Positions 15,628 to 25,047 of a DNA stretch of 64,000 bases are shown here, piece after piece (positions within the stretch are counted from its first letter, which is position 1; the number at the start of each line of letters is the position of its first letter). The stretch spans positions 62,001-126,000 of the forward strand of contig NZ_CANMAU010000005.1 of assembly GCF_947495925.1 (NCBI RefSeq), read 5' to 3'. This stretch comes from an uncultured Algibacter sp. (lineage in GTDB: Bacteria > Bacteroidota > Bacteroidia > Flavobacteriales > Flavobacteriaceae). The translations under genes and the position numbers were made by a program. The notes under the pieces are model-generated. The model saw only the letters and a program-made list of their open reading frames with translations, did no database searches and was not told where the DNA came from.

Positions 15628-16527
15628 CTAATTACACCAAGTGTTTAAGTTTTGGTAATCAGATAGAGATACAGTCGGAATGTTTTGGCCATTTTCAATT
15701 TTAATGCATGTTAATTCTGGGTTTCGATCTACACGTAAATCAATTAATTGGGCATTATTGCTTACATCAAGACTGGTGAGTAAATTGCTGGAACTATATA
15801 AATGAGTTAAACTTGCATTTTGGTCTAGTTTAACGCTTTCAAGTTTATTACCAGAAATCACCAAAGTCTCTAATTGGGTATTTAAACTAAAGTCTGCTGC
15901 CGAAAGCTGATTAATTATTATAAACAGATTCTTTAAATTTGGAGCACCCTTTGTGTCTATTGATTTTAATAAATTATGACTTATGTATAGTATTTGAATA
16001 GATTCATTTTTAATACTAATCTCTTCAAAATTATTAAAGGATAAATTAACATGATGCAATGTGTTTAATTTTGAAAGCCCTAGAATGGAATTAAGTTCGT
16101 TTGATTGTGCATCCAATAAAATTAGATTTGAATTATGACTCACATCCAAACTGGTAAGCTGGTTTCCATTAAGGTATAGGGTGTCTAACTTAGTATTAAA
16201 GCTTAAATCAATAGTTTTAATGTTCTGACCGGCGGCAGACAAAAAACTTATATTATAAAACCCTTCAATTCCAGTTAAATCGGCAATTTCACCAAAATGA
16301 GTAGACAGGTTTAAATCTAATTTGTTGACTTTTTTGGCGTCCGATTTTAACATGAGTTTATTTACTATGCCATCGGAGTCTATACCTTGTTCGATTAAAA
16401 TGGTTTCAAAATGACTATCTGGGATATCTAGATATATATCGTTTAAAGTATCACCATTATCAGTACTGCAAGAGAGAGTTAAAAAAGAAGTTAAGATGAC
16501 GATTGTTGCGGTCTTTATGTTCTTCAT
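15628..16527 (-). CDS. Leucine-rich repeat lipoprotein
   Basis: 299 residues. A lipobox TSFLTLSC (Cys at residue 20) marks an exported lipoprotein. After a short N-terminal region (DIPDSHFETILIEQGID, a Bacteroidota-type cap) come about nine leucine-rich repeats such as LDTLYLNGNQLTSLDVSHN and LTHLYSSSNLLTSLDVSNN, with spacing near 20-22 residues. LRR surfaces bind proteins or glycans. No catalytic domain is present. It is monocistronic, with 57 bp to the next gene upstream. Confidence 0.85.
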   Translation of the reverse strand: MKNIKTATIVILTSFLTLSCSTDNGDTLNDIYLDIPDSHFETILIEQGIDSDGIVNKLMLKSDAKKVNKLDLNLSTHFGEIADLTGIEGFYNISFLSAAGQNIKTIDLSFNTKLDTLYLNGNQLTSLDVSHNSNLILLDAQSNELNSILGLSKLNTLHHVNLSFNNFEEISIKNESIQILYISHNLLKSIDTKGAPNLKNLFIIINQLSAADFSLNTQLETLVISGNKLESVKLDQNASLTHLYSSSNLLTSLDVSNNAQLIDLRVDRNPELTCIKIENGQNIPTVSLSDYQNLNTWCN

Positions 16528-16584
16528 TATATATTTTAAGTTGTTGGATTATAGTTTTAGTAGGCCTGAGTTTTTATTCTTTTC

Positions 16585-17310
16585 TTATGTTGATTTACTG
16601 TAGATTACAGGCATCTGCCCTTTCCACTTCCTCCATATAATATCATCCATGATTAGACTAGCCATAAAGTGACCAACATTAATACGACTTATTTGACCAG
16701 CATTAAAAATGGCACTTCTTATTGGTGAAGGATGAATCTCATATGGGCTTACTATGACCTCATTAATCAAGTCATCTGGTCTTACAGCCACCCATTCAAT
16801 GGCATCATTATTTTGCCCAACCTCCGTTCTTAAATAATCTGCAGCTTTCTCATTATCAACATGCGGTGGTAATAGCAAACGAAGCAGACCAATTACACAT
16901 TTTTGAGCAAAAGAAATAGGCTCTTTTAAATCGCGATTACGGTTTCCTGTTGTATTCATTAAAACAAACTTAGTTTTATCTTTACTATTGTTTGCCATTA
17001 TGGCATTGCACAGCCTACTTGTTGCATCTGTAACTAATCGTCGTGGTTTACCATAGATGCCTTTAAAAGTTAAGTTATGTCCAAGGCATGACGCTACGGC
17101 ATCACAGTTGCTAACAATACTGCGCATTTCTGCATCACTTAAATCTAAAATGCTTGCAGTTATAATTTGTAAATCATCATTAGTTTTCCATGAATCTGGC
17201 AACTTTTCTGACGTTCTTACAATGACTTTTACTTTCTGATTTTGAATTAGAAGTTGCTCTACTAATTGACTACCTGTGGCACCACTTGCACCTACTACTA
17301 AAATGGTCAT
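16585..17310 (-). CDS. NAD(P)H-binding Rossmann-fold protein (atypical SDR / NmrA-like)
   Basis: 241 residues from ATG 17310, where MTILVVGASGATGSQLVEQL begins with the GxxGxxG nucleotide-binding loop. Later features are DLSDAEMRSIVSNCDAVASC, VLMNTTGNRN and EWVAVRPDDL, typical of extended atypical SDRs that bind NAD(P) but often lack the YxxxK site. A longer frame to 17373 would overlap the upstream CPBP gene, so it is rejected. Substrate unknown. It is probably the last gene of a three-gene unit with the CPBP protease homologue (25 bp gap) and a serine hydrolase. Confidence 0.8.
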   Translation of the reverse strand: MTILVVGASGATGSQLVEQLLIQNQKVKVIVRTSEKLPDSWKTNDDLQIITASILDLSDAEMRSIVSNCDAVASCLGHNLTFKGIYGKPRRLVTDATSRLCNAIMANNSKDKTKFVLMNTTGNRNRDLKEPISFAQKCVIGLLRLLLPPHVDNEKAADYLRTEVGQNNDAIEWVAVRPDDLINEVIVSPYEIHPSPIRSAIFNAGQISRINVGHFMASLIMDDIIWRKWKGQMPVIYSKST

Positions 17311-17335
17311 ATTATTTTCTGATTGATTGATGTAA

Positions 17336-18190
17336 TTATAATTTCTCTTTTCTTGCTTTCCTCCAAAATACAAGGGAGAAAAGACTAGCGATTATTGGAA
17401 TCATCAAGCCATATTCATCCATCCAAAAAGCACTAACTTCATTTGTTGTTGTTACCGGCGTAAATATTTTTTGAATGAAAATGTTATGTACTGAATGAAA
17501 AAGCGCTGCTGGCCACAAACTATTGGATTTAAAGGTATAATAGGTCATGATAACAGAAATAGCCATAATCATTAAGGTAAATGCTGATATATGAAAGAAA
17601 AGTGCTCCACTTCCATTATAAATTAACCAAATTATTGGCCAATGCCAGACCGACCAAATGAATCCGCTAAGCAAGGATGTACCTTCAAAGGATAACACTT
17701 TTCGAAGTTCAAAAACAAAAAAACCACGCCACCCTATCTCCTCTCCCAAAGTAGCTCCCATATTTTTAACCACTCCAACAATAGCTAACAGTAAAATCAT
17801 AACTGAGACTACCATGGATGTACTAAATCCTGACATTCCTAATTCCGCTGACCAAGCTGCGATTGTATTTTTATTACCAAGATCTCCGAAGCCAAAAACC
17901 CAAATTAATATATAGGACATGGTAACGTAGCATGCTGGCAGTATATAAGAAAGACTTAAATATTTAATATTTTTTAAACGCCATGGTAAACTTGAAATGG
18001 AACGCTTTGTAAGTTTTAAAGTAATAAACGATGCTATAGCAGGACATAACATTAAAGCACCAATATAAATACTCGTTGGATTTAGTTTCAATATGGCATA
18101 GTAGCAAATGCTGCTAAGTACTATAAGAATGGCTAAAAACAGGAGAATTGCTTGCCAGGTTTTATGCTTCGTTTTGGTTGAGTCAGTCAT
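17336..18190 (-). CDS. CPBP family intramembrane glutamic endopeptidase (CAAX/Abi type)
   Basis: 284 residues with about eight hydrophobic segments. The catalytic motifs are present: GEEIGWRGFF (EExxxR, residues 150-155), WSVWHWPIIW near 180-187 (second motif with His) and a third His in LFHSVHN near 254. CPBP proteins are membrane proteases related to Rce1, often involved in processing small peptides or in self-immunity, though the target cannot be read here. Its 3' end lies 25 bp before the SDR gene. Confidence 0.87.
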   Translation of the reverse strand: MTDSTKTKHKTWQAILLFLAILIVLSSICYYAILKLNPTSIYIGALMLCPAIASFITLKLTKRSISSLPWRLKNIKYLSLSYILPACYVTMSYILIWVFGFGDLGNKNTIAAWSAELGMSGFSTSMVVSVMILLLAIVGVVKNMGATLGEEIGWRGFFVFELRKVLSFEGTSLLSGFIWSVWHWPIIWLIYNGSGALFFHISAFTLMIMAISVIMTYYTFKSNSLWPAALFHSVHNIFIQKIFTPVTTTNEVSAFWMDEYGLMIPIIASLFSLVFWRKARKEKL

Positions 18191-18252
18191 GGTTTCCTAA
18201 TTGCCTTTACGACGAGAGTTTGTGAAAGTTGTTACACTACGCTATAAATATT

Positions 18253-19308
18253 TTATAAACCCTTTGCTTTACGTAAGATTTTAACAACTCGAGTATGTGT
18301 TATTTCTAGTAAGTTCCATTGGTAACCTTCAAAATCGGTGGTATTCATAAATTGAATAACAACAGCATCAATGTCTTTATGATATTCTGCCATACATTGA
18401 TAACCTGGTGCTAAGCCTCCATGATTAAATTCGTAAATAGACGCATAAATTTCCATTTCCTTTTCATTAAGTAATGAACCATCATTTAAGGCCCTTAAAA
18501 AAATACCAACATCTTCTGCTGTAGCTATCATCATTCCGTTATTTTCATTTTTGAAATCCTTATCAATTCCAACATAATAACCACTCATAACATCGTCTAA
18601 GTTGACCTCATCAATGGAGCCAAAAGTATTTTTCAGCCCGAGAGGTCTTAAAATTTCTTTTTTGAAATAGTCTTGACGACTACCTCCGGTAACTTGTTCA
18701 ATGATTCTTGATAGCAATAAATAATTTGTATTGGAATAGCTATAATCTGCGTTTGGCTCAAAACGGGCAGGCAAGTCAAGTGCATATTGAAGCACATCTA
18801 TATTTGTGTTTGGTTGGTTTTTCCAAAAATCAGGATTGTCTGTGAAATTGGGTATACCACTTCTGTGTTGAACCATCATTCTCAAAGTGATTTTATCAGC
18901 ATTTTCAATTCTTTCTACGAATTCTGGAAAGTAATCGGCTACTGTTTTATCCAAAGACAAATGATTGGCATTAGCCAATTTAGTTATTGAAACAGCAACA
19001 TATAGCTTGCTAATACTAGCAATTTTGAACAATGCATTAGGATGGGCGGGTATTTTAAGTTCTCGGTTATGATACCCTGCTGAATAAAACGCTGGCGGTT
19101 TTCCAGCTTCATCTACATAAATTATAACACCATCAAAACCATAACTTAAAGTTTGCTCTACTTGCTCTTCAACCGTATCTGGTAAAGGTAATATCCAAGA
19201 TTTCACCAAAATCCATGGCACAAACCATAATGAGATGAATGTACCAACAAGTAAAACAATTCTAAAAATCTGTTTTCCTTTACTGGTTTTTGGTTTGGCA
19301 CTTTCCAT
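18253..19308 (-). CDS. Serine hydrolase, class C beta-lactamase/esterase family
   Basis: 351 residues. One N-terminal membrane helix (16-38) anchors an extracytoplasmic domain. Active-site motifs are S98-I-S-K101 (SxxK) and Y191-S-N193 (YxN), and a C-terminal HGG takes the place of KTG. Such proteins act as esterases, D-peptidases or penicillin-binding enzymes, so beta-lactamase activity cannot be assumed. It is the first gene of the unit with the CPBP and SDR genes; the gap to CPBP is 62 bp. Confidence 0.85.
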   Translation of the reverse strand: MESAKPKTSKGKQIFRIVLLVGTFISLWFVPWILVKSWILPLPDTVEEQVEQTLSYGFDGVIIYVDEAGKPPAFYSAGYHNRELKIPAHPNALFKIASISKLYVAVSITKLANANHLSLDKTVADYFPEFVERIENADKITLRMMVQHRSGIPNFTDNPDFWKNQPNTNIDVLQYALDLPARFEPNADYSYSNTNYLLLSRIIEQVTGGSRQDYFKKEILRPLGLKNTFGSIDEVNLDDVMSGYYVGIDKDFKNENNGMMIATAEDVGIFLRALNDGSLLNEKEMEIYASIYEFNHGGLAPGYQCMAEYHKDIDAVVIQFMNTTDFEGYQWNLLEITHTRVVKILRKAKGL

Positions 19309-19963
19309 AACTCTATACTGTTCTTTTTAATTTATAGGACAAATGTATTTTGGATTCAACTATAAATAAATTGTAGATTACTGAACTGTAAGATATTGAA
19401 GATGAATTGAATTTTATGTGCTGAACTTATTATTTATTTTATTACACTAAACTTCATTACCCTATCTCTGGATCGAATCTGATGTTACATCTATCAATAT
19501 GCCTTTTAAAAGTAAATATAAATTGAGTACTACTATTTCATTCCACTCATTTTATGCTTTTCTCGTACGTTGTCAAATAAATAGTGGCCCGTATTATCGT
19601 AGAAGAAACTATTTGAATAAAATTTTTCAAGAAAATATATCGTGCCAAAGCGCAAACTGGCTCATTCACTAAAAAAGTTCGCAGGACTATTTCTAAAGAC
19701 TCTACCCTGCCTTTAATCCAAATCGAGGAACGAGATTCACAAATACTTACTTATTAAAACAACAAACAATGAGTAAAAGCTCAAGTTACATAACGCAGAA
19801 CATTATAGTACATTTTCAATTTTTGATAGCCCAGTGGATGATTAAATTTAAAAAAAAAAAAAATTCATTCAAAGTAATATGTCTTAAATCACAATTTGTT
19901 CTATAAATGCGACTTCTGGGGTCATTGATATTTTGTTTTTTTTATCTTTCTCTATCAATCAGC
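19309..19963. other. 655-bp non-coding gap with possible gene remnant
   Basis: No intact gene. Around 19640-19730 local GC rises. On the minus strand a run ending at a TAG near 19548 encodes NTGHYLFDNVREKHKMSG downstream of an in-frame stop, which looks like a decayed ORF. A run of 14 A lies near 19850-19863. No promoter or terminator is convincing. Confidence 0.35.
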
Positions 19964-21073
19964 TTAAAAATTTAGCTTACGTTTTCTTCCTGTAATTTGC
20001 CATGTATCAATAAACTTATTATTTAAAATTACTGAAACTTCATCATGTAAGTTTATAGTTGGGCATATATGATACGGAAGCCCATAAATAATATCTCCAA
20101 TATTAATATGTTCCCAACCTTTTACTTTTAGAACACCATGCTCCTCACTTTGGGAAATTAGTTGACTATTATCTAGGTTTAAAAATATAATTCTTTGGTG
20201 AATCGGGTTTTCAGAACTTACAGATTTATGTCCAAGATCAATTGTTACAATGCCTTCTTTAGGCTTAGAAATAACTCTACTAACTAGTAATGCAGCATAT
20301 TTGAATTCCTGCTCAACTAATTTTTCACTGTACCCCCAATCCCAAAGTACACAAGTTCCGGGACTCAAAATTCGATGTTCACTAAGTAAATGTGATGTAA
20401 ATGATGGGGTGCCTCCACATATTAAGTTTATACTAAAATACTGTTTCTTAAGTGTTTCAAATAAAGTTTTTATGGGCTTTAATTCACTTTCAATTTTACT
20501 ATTTCTATTTTCAAAGTCTCTGTCTCTTAAATGACCATCATATATATGAAATCCGTTAAAACTAAGTGAATCATATTTAGGAATTTCTTTAATTACGTTA
20601 TCTAAATCAGAACCTAACATAATTCCTGAGCGGTTCATGCCACTATTGATGTCAATATAGAAACCAACATTAAGCTCAGATGCTTTGGCTATCGAGTTAA
20701 GTTTTTCAAGTGAAACAATAGTATCAATTATTGTAAAAAAAGAAGTCTGCGGAAAACATTTAGATAAAGTGCAAAATCGCTTTATTTTTGGTCCAACCAA
20801 TTGATGTGCGATTAAAACACACTCTGCTCCAGAGCTCGCAGCTATTTCAGCTTCAGCTATAGTCGAGGCCTTAAACTTTTTGATTCCCAAGCCAACCATT
20901 ATTTTTATGACCTCGGGCATTTTATGAGTTTTTACGTGGGGCATCAGTAAAGCCGTATTACCTTTTACCATAGAAATCATTTTGTTAAGATTGTATTCTA
21001 AACGATCTTTATAAAGTACTATGGAAGGAGAATCAATTACATCAATATTATCTATGCCATACCAAGTTTTCAT
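19964..21073 (-). CDS. D-threonine aldolase / D-serine dehydratase-like PLP enzyme
   Basis: 369 residues from ATG 21073 (MKTWYGIDN), chosen because the 22 upstream residues lack family similarity. The alanine-racemase-like barrel starts DSPSIVLYKDRLEYNLNKM and contains LMPHVKTHKMPEV, whose Lys forms the PLP Schiff base. KASTIAEAEIAASSG, GFYIDINSGMNRSGI and GFHIYDGHLRD follow. The C-terminal beta domain has LPYHICPTINL, the His/Cys pair that binds Zn in the D-TA/D-serine dehydratase group. The expected reaction is cleavage or deamination of a D-3-hydroxy amino acid. It follows a serine hydrolase gene on the same strand after 103 bp. Confidence 0.83.
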   Translation of the reverse strand: MKTWYGIDNIDVIDSPSIVLYKDRLEYNLNKMISMVKGNTALLMPHVKTHKMPEVIKIMVGLGIKKFKASTIAEAEIAASSGAECVLIAHQLVGPKIKRFCTLSKCFPQTSFFTIIDTIVSLEKLNSIAKASELNVGFYIDINSGMNRSGIMLGSDLDNVIKEIPKYDSLSFNGFHIYDGHLRDRDFENRNSKIESELKPIKTLFETLKKQYFSINLICGGTPSFTSHLLSEHRILSPGTCVLWDWGYSEKLVEQEFKYAALLVSRVISKPKEGIVTIDLGHKSVSSENPIHQRIIFLNLDNSQLISQSEEHGVLKVKGWEHINIGDIIYGLPYHICPTINLHDEVSVILNNKFIDTWQITGRKRKLNF

Positions 21074-21176
21074 CTGTTTAAATTTATAGTTTAATAGGTC
21101 AGATGCGATGTACCACTTAACATTTTGGTGGGTATTCACATCTATTATTATGACTCATTTCATATACTACCTAAAT

Positions 21177-22637
21177 TTACTTTTTAAAATGTCCATTAAA
21201 TATAAATAAAGGCTGTTTTTCAGATGGTTTACTAATATTGGGGCTCCCATAATACATGGTTTTTCCTGTAACAGTGTCATTATCAAATAACAACTCTGTG
21301 TATAGTATACCATGGGGATGCAATAAGGCGTATGTATAATCTCTTCCCATATATTTAAGCTGGTAACTTACCTCCTCTTCAGTGCCGGCATTTAAAATAA
21401 AGCGATTATTCCCATCATCTAAAATTAGATCCCCTTTCTTTAAAATGGGGGTTCCGTTTCCATTTACGGTTACATTTAGTTTGGCAGATCCTTTAGGCTG
21501 AGGCCTAGGTGATGATTGCGTTAAAAAAGGCAATGCAAGCATATGAGCCGTTTCCTCTATTCGCCCCACGCCATAAGCGTTGAACATTATGGCAATCGAC
21601 AACTTATCTTTTGGAAAAAGGCTTATAACAGTGCGCGTGCCTTCCATTGAACCCGCATGTTCATGTACTTCACGATTATCTATATCCCAATTTTGTCGCC
21701 ATCCAACTCCAACGCCCGTTTCTTTTCCTGAGTTTAACGTTTGGGTCTGAAACATTGTATCTACTATATCTTTTCTTATGAATCCATTTGTGTATCCATT
21801 TGCCATTTTAACTAGGTCTGACGGTGTAGAAACCAGTCCTCCCCCCGCCCACTTATAACTTGGGTCTTCTGGAGACGTAATTTTCACATAACCGGAGCTT
21901 TTTTGAAACCCATAAAGTTGTGTCATATCTGCAGAAGGATTACTAATTATATGCGGTCCTGTAGAATTCATAGATAATGGCTTGCATAAATTTTCATTAA
22001 CCAAATCAAGAAAGCTTTTATTCGAAGCTTTTTCTAAGACACGTGATAGTAAGGTATAACCATGAGTACTATACTTATACTGCACTCCCGGTTCATGCAA
22101 AAGTTGAATATGAGAAAACACATCCATAGCATCTTCAACACTACTATAGTAACGTTTTTCGCGCTTATCTTGATAAGAATAATGGGGTACACCTGATAAG
22201 TGCCCAGATAATTGTTTTATTGTTATAGGGTGTGCTTTTTGAGAATATTCTGGAATATATGGATGAATATGATCATTTAAACTTAATTTTTTGTCTTCAA
22301 TTAATTTAGCTAATAGGGTCACCGTAATAATTTTAGATACAGAAGCAGCTCTAAATTGTGTTTTTGAAGTAACCTTTTCCTTTTTTTCAACATTTGAAAA
22401 ACCAAAACCCTCAGCAAATGTTATACTGTCATTTATTCCAATAGCTACCGACATTCCTGGAGGTGTACTTGGTAATTCCATATAAGCTTCTATTAGATCT
22501 TTGACTAGTGCTTTAGATGCTAAATTATCATCTGTTTGCTTTAGCGCTTTTTGTGATGCACAATTGCAAAAAAATATCAGAGAGCATAATATAAGATAGT
22601 GTTGCAACAAGAGAATCCTTGAGTTTATAATTTTCAT
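21177..22637 (-). CDS. Serine hydrolase lipoprotein, beta-lactamase-like with C-terminal extension
   Basis: 486 residues. A lipobox near residues 21-26 (FFCNC) indicates export and lipidation. The catalytic SxxK is S99-V-S-K102; YST in YKYSTHGYT replaces YxN, and HAGSMEG provides the third motif. The arrangement resembles LACTB/esterase-type enzymes more than true beta-lactamases. Residues ~390-486 form a beta-rich extension. It is divergently arranged with a MarR regulator, and an operator palindrome lies 17 bp before its start codon, so MarR control is likely. Confidence 0.85.
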   Translation of the reverse strand: MKIINSRILLLQHYLILCSLIFFCNCASQKALKQTDDNLASKALVKDLIEAYMELPSTPPGMSVAIGINDSITFAEGFGFSNVEKKEKVTSKTQFRAASVSKIITVTLLAKLIEDKKLSLNDHIHPYIPEYSQKAHPITIKQLSGHLSGVPHYSYQDKREKRYYSSVEDAMDVFSHIQLLHEPGVQYKYSTHGYTLLSRVLEKASNKSFLDLVNENLCKPLSMNSTGPHIISNPSADMTQLYGFQKSSGYVKITSPEDPSYKWAGGGLVSTPSDLVKMANGYTNGFIRKDIVDTMFQTQTLNSGKETGVGVGWRQNWDIDNREVHEHAGSMEGTRTVISLFPKDKLSIAIMFNAYGVGRIEETAHMLALPFLTQSSPRPQPKGSAKLNVTVNGNGTPILKKGDLILDDGNNRFILNAGTEEEVSYQLKYMGRDYTYALLHPHGILYTELLFDNDTVTGKTMYYGSPNISKPSEKQPLFIFNGHFKK

Positions 22638-22653
22638 AATCTTATTATTTAAT

Positions 22654-22709
22654 TATCTTTACATAAAGATATATGAAGCAATAATACAAAATATCTTTAC
22701 ATAAAGATA
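22654..22709. promoter_or_regulatory. Two identical 18-bp MarR-type operator palindromes
   Basis: TATCTTTACATAAAGATA occurs at 22654-22671 and again at 22692-22709, 38 bp apart centre to centre. TATCTTTA and TAAAGATA form exact arms around a central CA. The pair occupies the divergent intergenic region, one site close to the hydrolase start and the other 36 bp before marR. This is the expected place for autoregulation and joint control by the adjacent MarR protein. Confidence 0.8.
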
Positions 22710-22745
22710 CTTTATGCCGTTTTTTTATCCAAAAAATTTAATATA

Positions 22746-23246
22746 ATGAGTAAAAACAAAGATTTACTAGATAGTCTAGTCAGTGATTGGAAAAAAGAAA
22801 GACCAGATTTAGATGCTTCAGCAATGCTAGTTATAGGTCGAATTTTAAAGCTGAGCAAAATTTTAGAAAAAAGTACCAATAAAGCCTTAAGTTCTAACAA
22901 TATATATTACACAGACTTAGATGTACTAGCAACTTTAAGACGATCTGGGAAGCCTTATGAGCTAACACCTAAACAATTAATGCAATCAGTTTTAATTACA
23001 TCTGGAGCTATGACGGCTCTTTTAGATAGATTACTAAAATTGGAATTGATTTATCGTTCTCCAGACCCTCTAGATGGCCGTATAAAACGTGCTGGTTTAA
23101 CTAAAAAAGGAATTAACGTAATTGATGTCGCAATTGAAACTAGATTTAAAAATGCTGATGAATCTGTAAAAATATTTACAAAAGCTGAAAAGCTACAACT
23201 ATCCAATTTATTGAAAAAAATGATATTGCATTTTGACAATGAGTAA
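22746..23246 (+). CDS. MarR family transcriptional regulator
   Basis: 166 residues. The winged-helix core has LTPKQLMQSVLITSGAMTAL (recognition helix region), then LLKLELIYRSPDPLDGRIKR, where DxR (D-G-R) is the signature of the MarR wing. The flanking helices (9-50 and 118-160) form the dimer interface. The N-terminal KERPDLDASAMLVIGRI is shared with a well-known MarR subgroup. It probably represses itself and the divergent serine hydrolase through the two palindromes between them, responding to a small ligand that cannot be inferred. Confidence 0.9.
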   Translation: MSKNKDLLDSLVSDWKKERPDLDASAMLVIGRILKLSKILEKSTNKALSSNNIYYTDLDVLATLRRSGKPYELTPKQLMQSVLITSGAMTALLDRLLKLELIYRSPDPLDGRIKRAGLTKKGINVIDVAIETRFKNADESVKIFTKAEKLQLSNLLKKMILHFDNE

Positions 23247-23384
23247 TTTAATTAGGTTGTTATCCAATTTAAAGTTTCTTTTTTTGGCTTATATGAATTG
23301 TATTATAACCCATTCCACACACACATTACAGATCCTTCCTATGTACCTGAGTCATAAAAATTTTTAAATACTTGATTCTTGTGG

Positions 23385-23416
23385 AAAAAAAGCCCATTTT
23401 TTAATGGACTTTTTTT
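23385..23416. terminator. Bidirectional terminator between marR and the sulfatase remnant
   Basis: AAAAAAAGCCCATT (23385-23398) and AATGGACTTTTTTT (23403-23416) pair with one mismatch around a TTTT loop. The A- and T-runs make it usable on both strands for the convergent genes. Confidence 0.75.
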
Positions 23417-23431
23417 GAATTCTATCTAGTA

Positions 23432-24938
23432 TTAATTTCCTGGTTTTATAAACATTTGTTCTATTATTTTATCTATCGTAAAACTGCCAATAGGTTGACG
23501 TTGTGGAAATTATTTAAAAGTAGTTAAAAAATCGCTTACAAAGGCTTGAATGGGTACCATAACATACATCATATGCCTGACCATTGTTCATGACCACCAT
23601 TAGAATCAGTACGTTCTCCAGGGTCAACACCAAGATCGAACAGTAAAGGAGATCTAAGTTTCTCAAATGGTTTTTGCCATACGTCTATACCTTTATTGTC
23701 ATTAATAGCAAAGTGTTGCTTGTACTTACCATATCTAACAGCGGCTAAATCACCATCATCACTAAAATATATGAATTCTTTTCTAGGAGATTCATCTACC
23801 ATACCTTTTATGAAAGGTAATTGGTTATACCCATCTAAATGATTTTTATAAAAATCTCAATCAACATTAGCTCCTTTTTTTAAGTGTTCTTTCACATTAT
23901 CATCACCAGCTGCGGCAAGTAAAGTAGGCAACCAATCTTCAGATGAAAATATACCATTAATAATTTTGCCACTAGGGATTCCATTTGGCCACCTTCAAAA
24001 CAAGTTCCTTTCTCTCCTCTAAAAGGCGTAGAACCTCCATCAGGCCATGCTACATATTGTACACCATTATCAGTAGTATACACAACAATAGTGTTATCTA
24101 CTATGTTGTTTTTATCTAAATAATCTAATACTTGACCAATAACAACATCATGATGTGTCATGCCATCTGCATAAACACCAAGACCAAGTTTTGTTTTACC
24201 ATCATATTCTGGTGAAAGATGTGTGTAATTATGCATTCTGGTGGTGTTAAACCAAGTAAAAAATGGTTTATCCTCTTTTAAAGCTTTATCCATAAATGTA
24301 ATCGCATGTTCTAAAGTTTCTTCATCAAATGTTTCCATTCGCTTTTTAGTAAGCGGTCCTTCATCTTCAATTTTTTGAGTTTCTTTTCCCGTTGCACAGG
24401 TATGTAAAACATTTCTAGGACCAAACTTTTTTCTAAAAGCAGGATCCTTAGGGTAATTTGGTTCTTCTGGCTCTTCCATAGCATTTAAATGATATAAAAT
24501 GCCGAAAAACTCATCAAATCCATGTACTGTAGGTAGACGTTTATCTAAATCGCCTAAATGATTCTTACCAAACTGACCTGTTTTATAGCCTTTGTCTTTT
24601 AGTAAACTAGCTAATGTCACATCCTTTTTATTTAACCCCTGTTCACTTCCAGGTAATCCTACTTTTAGAAGTCCTATTCTGTAAGGAGATGTCCAGTGAT
24701 AATAGCTACTCTACCTGCGGTACAAGTAGCTTGTGCGTATCCATCGGTAAACATAACCCCTTCTTTACCAATTCTATCAATATTTGGTGTTTTAAAACCA
24801 AGCATGCCTTGGTTGTACATACTTATATTGGACCAGCCCACGTCGTCTGACAGTATAAAAATAATATTAGGTTTTTGTTGACTATAACTAAAAATGTAAG
24901 ATAGCGTAGCAGTAAATAGAAGCAGTATTTTTTTTCAT
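23432..24938 (-). pseudogene. Sulfatase (arylsulfatase-type) pseudogene with many lesions
   Basis: Read across frames, the minus strand spells a nearly full-length (~500 residues) exported sulfatase. It contains KPNIIFILSDDVGWSN, the formylglycine motif CTAGRVAIITG, FGKNHLGDLDKRLPTVHGFD, NGVQYVAWPDGG and a C-terminus ending FIKPGN*. Lesions: an extra base in the A8 run just after the ATG (24928-24935), a missing base near 24692, a frameshift near 23990, a TGA at 23857-23859, a frameshift near 23573 and a TAA near 23512. Two open fragments (23892-24620 and 23569-23802) survive. With this many lesions sequencing error is not the explanation. Confidence 0.88.
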
Positions 24939-25047
24939 CCTTTATAAAGTCTAGGTAAAAATAAAAGTTTAATTCTCATTTAACAAGTGTTTACTTAAAG
25001 CTAAAGAATGAAGAATGTTTAAGTTGTAATGTTTTAAAAACAGTCAT

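Noticed and set aside
18253-22637. The two serine hydrolases as antibiotic-resistance beta-lactamases
   Set aside because: Motifs fit the wide class C/esterase family but the third motif is HGG or HAG rather than KTG, so resistance cannot be claimed.
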